Source: Fusicatenibacter saccharivorans
Lineage (GTDB): Bacteria; Bacillota; Clostridia; Lachnospirales; Lachnospiraceae
NCBI RefSeq assembly: GCF_015557635.1
Contig: NZ_JADNOP010000003.1
Span: 1-64,000 of the forward strand
Direction: 5' to 3'
Length of the DNA stretch: 64,000 bases
In this document: piece after piece, positions 50,460-57,865 of the stretch
How positions within the stretch are numbered: the stretch's first letter is position 1
How the letters are laid out: the number at the start of each line of letters is the position of its first letter
The notes under the pieces: generated by a model
The model's input: the letters and a program-made list of their open reading frames with translations, nothing else
The model's database searches: none
What the model was told of the DNA's origin: nothing
Made by a program: the position numbers and the translations under genes

Positions 50460-53432
50460 TTGAACATAGAAGCATATGATGCTGATTCATTGAGAAAAAT
50501 GGTTAGGTTGCTTGAATATGAGAACAAGATATTAAAAGATAAATTGAAGAAAGCAGGCATTTCATATGAAGAGGTGAATCCTTTTGAAGAAAAAATAGAA
50601 AGTGCAGAAGAATATGACCTGGATCAAGGGAGTCGTATTGTAAATCCGCCATATATTACAGAGAAAATGGCAATACGTTTCTTTTCGATGTTTTGGGGAA
50701 GAGAAGATGTATATGCCAGACGGGGAAAGAACGGGGGTTATTTTCCACAATGTGCAAATCGTTGGAATGACCGGCTTTGTCCTAAACAACGTAAAGAGAA
50801 GGTATTTTGTGATGAATGTGAAAATACCAAATGGATAAGTCTGGATGTAAAAAAAATAATTGCTCATTTGTTAGGCACAAAAGAAGATGGATCAGATGTA
50901 ATAGGTGTATATCCTTTACTGCCAAATGGAACATGCAGATTTATTGTATTTGATTTTGATAATCATGAAAAAGGAGCAGAGGTTACGGACTTTGCAAATA
51001 CGGATAATGAGTGGCATAAAGAAGTGGATGCGCTTAGAAAAATGTGTGAGCTTAATGGTATCAGACCTTTAGTTGAGAGATCTCGATCTGGAAAAGGTGC
51101 CCATGTATGGATTTTCTTTAAAAAGGCAATATCTGCGGCAACAGCAAGGAATTTTGGATTTCTCCTGTTAGACAAGGGTTCAACTTCCATCAATCTGAAA
51201 TCTTTTCATTATTATGATAGAATGTATCCTTCGCAGGATGTGGCAAGCAGCATAGGTAATTTGATTGCATTGCCATTACAGGGGCAGGCACTTAAAAATG
51301 GAAATAGTGCTTTTGTAGATGAAAATTGGAATGCATATCCTGATCAATGGGATGCTCTTTTCAATAAAACAAAAAAGCTGGGAATAGAAGATGTTGAACA
51401 ATGCATGGCAAAATGGCAGGGAGAATTAGCAGAAGTCAGAGGAACGCTTACTAATATTGAGAAGAATGTCAGACCGAAACCATGGAAGAAGAAATGTGAG
51501 TTTTGTAAGTCAGATGTTGTGGGCAAGCTTCATATGGTATTGGGCAATGGAGTTTATATTGATACTCTGAATCTTATGCCAAGAATACAAAATCAGGTCC
51601 GTAGTTTGGCGGCATTTGATAATCCGGAATTTTACAAAAATAAAAGGCTGGGATATTCTAATTATTATAATTTCAGTACTGTATATTTAGGTAAGGATAT
51701 AGATGGATATATACAGATTCCGAGAGGACTGCGGGAAAATATTATACAGGAATGTGAAAAAGCAGGCATTTCAGTTGATGTTTCAGATCAAAGAGAAACA
51801 GGACAACCTATCAGAGTATCTTTTAAAGGTGATTTGCGAATGCAACAGGAATTAGCAGCAGAAAAATTATTATCACATTCAGATGGGGTTTTGAGTGCGG
51901 CAACTGCATTTGGAAAGACTGTAGTATGTAGTTACCTTATTGCAGAGCGAAAAGTAAATACGCTCATTTTGCTGCAAAATAAAGATTTGCTTAATCAGTG
52001 GGTTGATGAATTGAATCATTTCTTAGAGATAAGAGAAGAACCACCGGAATATGAAACAAAAACAGGAAGAAAGAAAAAAAGAAATAGTGTGATAGGCGTT
52101 TTGCACGGAAATAAAAATACATTGACAGGGATTATAGATGTTGCAATGGTTGGTTCAATGTACAGCAGAGGAAAATTTAATGAACGGATTAATTCTTACG
52201 GAATGGTAATTATGGATGAATGTCATCACGCAGCTTCTAACACATCTATGGAATTATTGCAGAAAATAAATGCAAAATACGTATATGGTGTTTCTGCTAC
52301 ACCTAAACGTGGTGACAGTCTTGATCGGATCATCTATATGCTGTTAGGACCTTTGAGACATAGATTTACTGCATTGGAGAGGGCTAAGGAACAGGGGATT
52401 GGACATTATTTTGTCCCAAGATACACAAGAGTAGTTGATACTGCAGAAAGCAAGGATAATATTAATAAAGCATATAATTTGATTAGTACCAGTAAGGTGC
52501 GCAATGAAATGATCATAGATGATGTTATAACTTGTGTTGCAAGAAAACAAACTCCTGTAATTTTGACAAGATTTAAGGAACATGCAAAATTTTTACATGA
52601 TGCCTTAAAGAAAAAAGCAGATCATGTATTCCTTCTGTATGGGGATAATTCGGATAAGGAAAATGCTGAAATAAGAGTAAAATTAAAGCAGATACCTGAA
52701 AATGAATCGCTTATTTTGGTGGCAACTGGTCAGAAAATAGGAGAAGGGTTTGATTTCCCAAGACTGGATGTATTAATGCTTGCAGCACCTGTATCTTTTG
52801 AAGGACGCCTGGAACAGTATGTAGGTAGATTAAACAGAGATTATGTCGGAAAAGAAGCCGTTTATGTGTATGATTATATCGATTCGCATGTGCGTTATTT
52901 TGATAAAATGTATGCAAAAAGATTGAGAACATATAGGAAAATGGGATTTTCAATCTGGACGCAAGAGTTGCAACCTAAACAAATAATAAATGCAATATTT
53001 GATTCTGTAAATTATACCGAAAAATTCGAGCAAGATATTGTAGAGTCAGAAAAAATGGTGGTAATTTCCAGTCCGGATATCAGACAGGATAAAATTGACA
53101 GATTTTTATTACTAGTCAAGAAGAGACAGGAAGTAGGGGTAAAGGTCACAGTTATTACAACAGATCCGGAAGATATTACTTACGGAAAGTCAGATGTATG
53201 TTATGAATTAATCAGAGCAATGCAATTGGTAGGAATAAATGTGATAACAAGAACAGAAGTAGAAGAATGTTTTGCCGTTATTGATGATGAAATAGTATGG
53301 CATGGTGGGATGAATCTACTTGGAAAAGCTGATGTCTGGGATAACTTAATGCGTATCAGAAATTCACAAGTTGCAACGGAATTGTTGGAAATTGCTTTGG
53401 GATGTTCTGAGGAGAGGAGGAAAAGTGAATAA
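50460..53432 (+). CDS. TOTE-type primase-helicase-PLD protein
   Basis: About 990 aa. There is a coiled N-terminus, then a cysteine-rich stretch (about 90-125), and an archaeo-eukaryotic primase domain with the DxD motif FIVFDFDNH (about 160) and ERSRSGKGAHVWIFF. An SF2 helicase follows with Walker A TAFGKTVV (about 482), Walker B MDECHH (about 585) and motif VI-like YVGRLNRD. The C-terminus is a phospholipase D-like module (FAVIDDEIVWHGGMNLLG) whose usual HxK is EEC. This order is that of TOTE conflict-system proteins. The start is uncertain: TTG 50460 or GTG 50451 behind GTAGGTGG. It overlaps the recombinase gene by 8 nt. Confidence 0.8.
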   Translation: MNIEAYDADSLRKMVRLLEYENKILKDKLKKAGISYEEVNPFEEKIESAEEYDLDQGSRIVNPPYITEKMAIRFFSMFWGREDVYARRGKNGGYFPQCANRWNDRLCPKQRKEKVFCDECENTKWISLDVKKIIAHLLGTKEDGSDVIGVYPLLPNGTCRFIVFDFDNHEKGAEVTDFANTDNEWHKEVDALRKMCELNGIRPLVERSRSGKGAHVWIFFKKAISAATARNFGFLLLDKGSTSINLKSFHYYDRMYPSQDVASSIGNLIALPLQGQALKNGNSAFVDENWNAYPDQWDALFNKTKKLGIEDVEQCMAKWQGELAEVRGTLTNIEKNVRPKPWKKKCEFCKSDVVGKLHMVLGNGVYIDTLNLMPRIQNQVRSLAAFDNPEFYKNKRLGYSNYYNFSTVYLGKDIDGYIQIPRGLRENIIQECEKAGISVDVSDQRETGQPIRVSFKGDLRMQQELAAEKLLSHSDGVLSAATAFGKTVVCSYLIAERKVNTLILLQNKDLLNQWVDELNHFLEIREEPPEYETKTGRKKKRNSVIGVLHGNKNTLTGIIDVAMVGSMYSRGKFNERINSYGMVIMDECHHAASNTSMELLQKINAKYVYGVSATPKRGDSLDRIIYMLLGPLRHRFTALERAKEQGIGHYFVPRYTRVVDTAESKDNINKAYNLISTSKVRNEMIIDDVITCVARKQTPVILTRFKEHAKFLHDALKKKADHVFLLYGDNSDKENAEIRVKLKQIPENESLILVATGQKIGEGFDFPRLDVLMLAAPVSFEGRLEQYVGRLNRDYVGKEAVYVYDYIDSHVRYFDKMYAKRLRTYRKMGFSIWTQELQPKQIINAIFDSVNYTEKFEQDIVESEKMVVISSPDIRQDKIDRFLLLVKKRQEVGVKVTVITTDPEDITYGKSDVCYELIRAMQLVGINVITRTEVEECFAVIDDEIVWHGGMNLLGKADVWDNLMRIRNSQVATELLEIALGCSEERRKSE

Positions 53433-55176
53433 AAAGATAAAATGTGATATCTATACCAGAGTATCCACAACCATGCAGGTAGATGGCTACAGTCTGGATG
53501 CTCAGAAAGAAAAACTCGAGAGATATGCGGAATTTCAGAACATGGAAATCGTAAATGAGTATTCCGATGAAGGTAAGTCTGGAAAAAGCGTAGAGGGCAG
53601 ACCGGAATTTCAGAGAATGTTGGATAATATTGAGAATGGAACAGATGAGGTGCAGTTTGTACTGGTGTTCAAGCTTTCCAGATTTGGTCGTAATGCGGCA
53701 GATGTTTTAAATTCTTTGCAGAGGATGCAGGATTTTGGAGTGAATCTGATCTGTGTAGAAGATGGAATTGACAGCTCAAAAGATAGTGGAAAGCTGATGA
53801 TTTCTGTTCTGTCTGCGGTGGCAGAGATCGAACGAGAGAATATCCTTGTTCAGACAATGGAAGGACGTAAGCAGAAAGTCAGGGAAGGAAAATGGAATGG
53901 TGGATTTGCTCCGTATGGTTATGAATTAGTAAATGGAGAATTGCAGATTGCAGAGGACGAAGCAGAGATTATTCGTCTGATCTATGACAAATTTATTCAT
54001 ACCAATATGGGAATCTCTGCGATTGCTGCATGGCTGAACCAGCATGGATACAAAAAGAAAAAACGACAGAATAATACACTGGACGCATTTGCCGCTTCAT
54101 TTATAAAGGGCGTTCTGGATAATCCGGTATACTGTGGAAAGCTGGCTTATGGACGAAGGAAAAACGAGAAAGTTTCTGGTACAAGAAATGAATACCGCAT
54201 TGTAAAGCAGGAAAATTATATGCTGCACGATGGTATCCATGAAGGGATTGTTTCAGAAACAGACTGGGAGCTGGCACATCAAAAACGGGAAAAAACAGGT
54301 GTGAAATATGAAAAGACACATAGTCTCGATCATGAGCATATTTTATCTGGAATATTGAGATGCCCGTTATGTGGAAGTGGTATGTATGGAAACGTGAACC
54401 GAAAGAAAAAGAAAGACGGAACCTTATATAAAGATTATTTCTATTATGCCTGTAAACATCGTCGTCTGGTAGACGGTCATAAATGTGGATATCGTAAACA
54501 ATGGAGTGAGGAGAAGATTAACAATGCAGTGGAAGAAGTTATTCGGAAGCTGGTGAAGAATCCTAAATTTGAAGAAGCAATTCTGAATAAAATTGGTTCA
54601 AGAATAGATACAGAAGAAATAGAAAAAGAGATTGACGGATTGGAAAAGCAGCACAGGCAGCTGACCGGAGCAAAAGCAAGACTTGGACAGCAGATGGACA
54701 GTCTGGATATTATGGATAAATTTTATGAGAAGAAATATCAGGATATGGAGACAAGGTTATACCGTCTGTACGATGAGATCGAAGGCGTGGAGAACAGTAT
54801 AGAGGAAGTAAAGAATCGCCTGTTGAATATTCGGCAACAGAAAATATCAGAAGAAAACGTCTATCAATTTCTTTTATATTTTGATAAACTATATGATAAG
54901 TTCACCGATCTGGAGAAGAAAGAATTTCTTAATAGCTTTGTAGAACAGGTGGACATTTACGAGCAGGAGCAGCCAGATGGCAGATTCCTGAAGCACATAA
55001 AGTTCCGTTTTCCGGTGTATTTTGGAGACAGGGAAATACAGGAACTTTGTTGGGACAACGAAAGTACCGTTGAGACTGTGTGCCTTTTGGGCAAACGAAA
55101 ACCAGATGCCAAGGTAAAAATAGGCATTGATATGGATGATTATTACCGTATCAGGGAGAATGCTGAAAGCAAATAA
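53425..55176 (+). CDS. Large serine recombinase (TnpX-like integrase)
   Basis: 583 aa. The resolvase catalytic domain carries Ser14 (IYTRVST) and the conserved GYSLDAQ and FKLSRFGRNAADVL motifs. A recombinase domain follows, then a zinc ribbon (CPLCGSGMYG ... CGYRK) and a long coiled coil (about 400-490). The start is GTG 53425 behind GGAGGAAAA. The last 36 residues (STVETVCLLGKRKPD...) resemble the tail of RlmD after its V-E-T, and I infer that they lie beyond the attachment core. The gene therefore reads across the element border into chromosomal DNA and would have a different tail in the excised circle. Confidence 0.9.
   Translation: MNKKIKCDIYTRVSTTMQVDGYSLDAQKEKLERYAEFQNMEIVNEYSDEGKSGKSVEGRPEFQRMLDNIENGTDEVQFVLVFKLSRFGRNAADVLNSLQRMQDFGVNLICVEDGIDSSKDSGKLMISVLSAVAEIERENILVQTMEGRKQKVREGKWNGGFAPYGYELVNGELQIAEDEAEIIRLIYDKFIHTNMGISAIAAWLNQHGYKKKKRQNNTLDAFAASFIKGVLDNPVYCGKLAYGRRKNEKVSGTRNEYRIVKQENYMLHDGIHEGIVSETDWELAHQKREKTGVKYEKTHSLDHEHILSGILRCPLCGSGMYGNVNRKKKKDGTLYKDYFYYACKHRRLVDGHKCGYRKQWSEEKINNAVEEVIRKLVKNPKFEEAILNKIGSRIDTEEIEKEIDGLEKQHRQLTGAKARLGQQMDSLDIMDKFYEKKYQDMETRLYRLYDEIEGVENSIEEVKNRLLNIRQQKISEENVYQFLLYFDKLYDKFTDLEKKEFLNSFVEQVDIYEQEQPDGRFLKHIKFRFPVYFGDREIQELCWDNESTVETVCLLGKRKPDAKVKIGIDMDDYYRIRENAESK
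55069..55079 (+). other. Putative attR core in the recombinase gene
   Basis: GTTGAGACTGT encodes the V-E-T of STVETV, in the same codon phase as the attL core. DNA after it is presumed to be the original 3' end of rlmD. Confidence 0.55.
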
Positions 55177-55220
55177 ACCTTTGCAAAACCGAATAATACA
55201 CTGAAACAAAGCAAGACAGA

Positions 55221-55266
55221 AGCTGTTGATGCGTTAGAAGATAACGTGTCAGCGGCTTTTTCTTTT
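55221..55266 (+). terminator. Terminator after the recombinase/rlmD end
   Basis: AGCTGTTGATGCGTTA/TAACGTGTCAGCGGCT stem with a GAAGA-type loop and TTTTTCTTTTT. It is presumably the native rlmD terminator. Confidence 0.85.
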
Positions 55267-55280
55267 TATATAATAGGAAA

Positions 55281-55330
55281 GTTCGACATTCGTCGAACTC
55301 TTGATAAAAAGAGCCCGCACAAAAGCGGGC
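55281..55330 (-). terminator. Terminator of the 55350 gene and adjacent palindrome
   Basis: On the minus strand GCCCGC-TTTTGT-GCGGGC followed by TCTTTTT (55305-55330). Beside it is a perfect palindrome GTTCGAC-ATTC-GTCGAAC (55281-55298) of unknown role. Confidence 0.75.
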
Positions 55331-55349
55331 ATAGAAAACAGACGATAGA

Positions 55350-55535
55350 TTAAAAGAAGTCGATGTAAAAACCTTCTTCAAATTCATCGTCATCGAGGTC
55401 ATCATCCTCGGTAAGAAAATAGTGCATATCCAAAAGGTCAGAGTCTGTCATGTTTTTGACCAGATTGGATGTCATTCCCTCTGGAGGATTCTTGCTGTAT
55501 TTTTGTCTGAGTTCCTCTATAAGCTTTGCATCCAT
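55350..55535 (-). CDS. Small acidic protein, unknown
   Basis: 61 aa. The N-terminal half is helical and basic (LIEELRQKYSKNPPEGM); the C-terminal half is strongly acidic (TEDDDLDDDEFEEGFYIDFF). AAGGAGGAA precedes the ATG and a good terminator follows, so the gene is likely real. The family is unknown to me. Confidence 0.6.
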   Translation of the reverse strand: MDAKLIEELRQKYSKNPPEGMTSNLVKNMTDSDLLDMHYFLTEDDDLDDDEFEEGFYIDFF

Positions 55536-55593
55536 GGTTTAAATTCCTCCTTGTCTGTTAATAAGTTCAGTATGATACAGACAGGCAGAAAAA

Positions 55594-55803
55594 TCAAGCA
55601 GAGCGGCATTTAGCTTTTGCCATGGCCCTTTCGTAAAATTCTTGAAGAGGAACTCGTTTATGATTGTGATAGATTTCTACTAAAAGCAATGCTGCGTGGA
55701 CTTCGGAAGTAGAAGAACAGTTCGAGTATATGTATCGGCTGTTCTTTTTTTGCTTTTGAAGGTTAAAATGGTAATGTTTTTCTTGTGTACAGTAGAGTGC
55801 CAT
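55594..55803 (-). CDS. Doubtful small open frame
   Basis: 69 aa with a protein-like middle (EVHAALLLVEIYHNHKRVPLQEFYERAMAKAK). It lacks a ribosome binding site and its start overlaps the plus-strand promoter of the riboswitch. It may be the remains of a gene whose 5' end is lost. Confidence 0.3.
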   Translation of the reverse strand: MALYCTQEKHYHFNLQKQKKNSRYIYSNCSSTSEVHAALLLVEIYHNHKRVPLQEFYERAMAKAKCRSA

Positions 55804-55811
55804 AGTATAAT
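55783..55811 (+). promoter_or_regulatory. Promoter of the c-di-GMP-controlled operon
   Basis: TTGTGT (55783-55788), a 17-nt spacer and a perfect TATAAT (55806-55811), about 35 nt before the riboswitch. Confidence 0.75.
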
Positions 55812-55845
55812 AAAATCAGTTTTTTGCATAAGTTTAAAAGCTTAA

Positions 55846-55920
55846 AAAGGACGATCGGCAAACCAGATGAAAGTCTGGGACGCAAAGCTACAGGGCCTGT
55901 AAAATGGCAGCCAGTTGCAT
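55846..55920 (+). ncRNA. Cyclic di-GMP-I riboswitch (GEMM-I)
   Basis: It contains the conserved core GGCAAACC-AGAT-GAAA-GTCT-GGGACGCAAAGC, with the GAAA tetraloop stem and the GGGACGCAAAGC ligand-binding strand. An ACAGGGCCTGT hairpin and GGCAGCCAGTTGC follow, closing the structure. This is the class-I c-di-GMP aptamer. A terminator comes 10 nt later, so ligand binding should set read-through into the operon at 56010. Confidence 0.93.
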
Positions 55921-55930
55921 GAAATGAGGT

Positions 55931-55957
55931 GCACTGTCTGTTTGGCAGTGCTTTTTT
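55931..55957 (+). terminator. Riboswitch expression-platform terminator
   Basis: GCACTG-TCTGTTTGG-CAGTGC followed by six T residues, directly after the c-di-GMP aptamer and 53 nt before the first start codon. Confidence 0.85.
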
Positions 55958-56009
55958 ACGGTGTTATTTCATAGATGTGACTATAACAATTCTATTAGGA
56001 GAACTTGTA

Positions 56010-57860
56010 ATGAAAAAGAAAAAATGGAGCAAGGTTTTGTCTGTATTTTTAGTGATGGTGACAGCCGTATCGCTTCTGTCAGGCTGTGGAGGGAAGAGTG
56101 CGGAAAAAGAAGATGCAGAAACAATCACAGTATATTTATGGAGCACAAACCTGTATGAAAAATATGCACCATATATCCAGGAACAGCTTCCGGATATCAA
56201 TGTCGAGTTTGTTGTAGGGAATAATGATTTGGATTTCTACAAGTTCCTTGATGAAAACGGTGGATTGCCGGATATTATAACCTGCTGCAGATTTTCCCTG
56301 CATGATGCAAGTCCTCTGAAAGACAGTCTGATGGATCTTTCCACAACCAATGCGGCAGGTGCTGTCTATGATACCTACCTCAGCAATTTCAGGAACGAGG
56401 ATGGAAGCGTAAACTGGCTTCCTGTGTGTGCAGATGCCCATGGTTTTGTAGTGAACAAAGACCTTTTTGAAAAATATGATATCCCGTTGCCAACAGATTA
56501 CGAGAGTTTTGTTTCCGCCTGCCAGGCATTTGACAAAGTGGGTGTTCGTGGATTTACGGCAGACTATTCTTATGATTATACCTGTATGGAAACACTGCAG
56601 GGTCTGTCTATATCAGAGTTGTCTTCTGTGGAAGGACGCAAGTGGCGGACGGTCTACAGTGACTCGGAAAATACAAAGAGAGAAGGTCTGGACGATACCG
56701 TCTGGCCAGAGGCTTTTGAACGTATGGAACAGTTTATTCAGGATACAGGGCTTAGTCAGGAAGATTTGAATATGAATTATGATGATGTTGTTGAGATGTA
56801 CAAAAGTGGCAAGCTTGCCATGTACTTTGGCAGTTCTTTCGGTGTAAAAATGTTCCAGGATCAGGGCATTAACACAACATTTCTTCCATTCTTTCAGGAG
56901 AACGGTGAAAAGTGGATTATGACTACGCCATATTTCCAGGTGGCCTTAAACCGTGATCTGACAAAGGATGAAACACGCAGAAAGAAAGCAATGGAGGTAC
57001 TGGATACAATGTTTTCAGAGGATGCGCAGAACAGGATCATTAGTGATGGACAGGATCTGTTAAGCTACAGTCAGGAGGTGGATATGCAGCTTACGGAATA
57101 TCTGAAAGATATAAAACCTGTGATCGAAGAAAACCATATGTATATCCGTATTGCGTCAAGTGACTTTTTCTCTGTTTCCAAGGATGTGGTTTCCAAAATG
57201 ATCTCAGGAGAATACGATGCAGGGCAGGCATACCAGTCATTTAATTCTCAGCTTCTTGAGGAAGAAACTGCTTCTGAGGATATCGTGCTGGATTCACAGA
57301 AGTCGTATTCCAACCGTTTCCACAGCAGTGGAGGAAATGCAGCATATTCTGTTATGGCAAACACGCTACGTGGCATCTATGGGTCAGATGTGCTGATCGC
57401 AACCGGAAACAGCTTTACGGGAAATGTGCTGAAAGCCGGTTACACAGAAAAAATGGCAGGTGACATGATCATGCCAAATGGTCTGGCGGCTTACAGCAGC
57501 AAGATGAGTGGGGCTGAGCTGAAAGAAATGATCAAAAACTTTGTAGAAGGCTATGAGGGAGGATTTATTCCGTTTAACCGTGGCTCTTTGCCAGTGGTTA
57601 GTGGTATTTCTGTGGAAATTAATGAAACGGAAGATGGCTATACATTAAGTAAAGTTACAAAGGATGGAAAGGCAGTTCGGGATGAGGATACTTTCACGGT
57701 GACCTGTCTTGCCACACCGCAGCATATGGAAACTTATCCTGTAGATGAAAATATGATATTTGATGGAGGAGCTACATCTGTGAAAGATACCTGGACAGCA
57801 TATGTTTCAGGTGGTAATGCCGTTCTTGCAGAACCTGAAGATTACATAACCCTGAGGTGA
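56010..57860 (+). CDS. Lipoprotein joining a solute-binding domain to a 5'-nucleotidase C-terminal-like domain
   Basis: 616 aa. It has a lipobox LLSGC (Cys26), then a family-1 extracellular solute-binding domain (about 40-400, ITVYLWSTNLYEKYAPYI to the hinge region). The C-terminal part (about 435-600) is like the 5_nucleotid_C domain: GSDVLIATGNSF, then MSGAELKEMIKNF, LPVVSGISVEI and DEDTFTVTC. No metallophosphatase half is present, so it is more likely a ligand-binding sensor than a nuclease. ATG 56010 follows TAGGAGAAC. It sits behind a c-di-GMP riboswitch and 5 nt before a hybrid kinase gene, which suggests that it presents a ligand to that kinase. Confidence 0.85.
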   Translation: MKKKKWSKVLSVFLVMVTAVSLLSGCGGKSAEKEDAETITVYLWSTNLYEKYAPYIQEQLPDINVEFVVGNNDLDFYKFLDENGGLPDIITCCRFSLHDASPLKDSLMDLSTTNAAGAVYDTYLSNFRNEDGSVNWLPVCADAHGFVVNKDLFEKYDIPLPTDYESFVSACQAFDKVGVRGFTADYSYDYTCMETLQGLSISELSSVEGRKWRTVYSDSENTKREGLDDTVWPEAFERMEQFIQDTGLSQEDLNMNYDDVVEMYKSGKLAMYFGSSFGVKMFQDQGINTTFLPFFQENGEKWIMTTPYFQVALNRDLTKDETRRKKAMEVLDTMFSEDAQNRIISDGQDLLSYSQEVDMQLTEYLKDIKPVIEENHMYIRIASSDFFSVSKDVVSKMISGEYDAGQAYQSFNSQLLEEETASEDIVLDSQKSYSNRFHSSGGNAAYSVMANTLRGIYGSDVLIATGNSFTGNVLKAGYTEKMAGDMIMPNGLAAYSSKMSGAELKEMIKNFVEGYEGGFIPFNRGSLPVVSGISVEINETEDGYTLSKVTKDGKAVRDEDTFTVTCLATPQHMETYPVDENMIFDGGATSVKDTWTAYVSGGNAVLAEPEDYITLR

Positions 57861-57865
57861 GAAAA

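Larger units (their letters stand above)
34891..55079 (+). mobile_element. Integrative mobilizable element of about 20.2 kb inserted in rlmD
   Basis: Limits are inferred from the shared core GTnGAGACnGT at 34891-34901 in rlmD and 55069-55079 in the serine recombinase gene, both in the same codon phase. Inside are a recombinase, a MOBQ relaxase, oriT, replication and partition genes and cargo, with AT-richer DNA and different codon use from the flanks. No VirB4, TcpA or other channel gene is present, so transfer would need a helper element. The exact limits could shift a few bases, and a style change some 70 bases before the left core is noted. Confidence 0.75.

Noticed and set aside
34891-55079. 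Full conjugative element
   Set aside because: No VirB4-, TcpA/VirD4- or VirB6-like gene is present among the open frames, so it is called mobilizable rather than conjugative.
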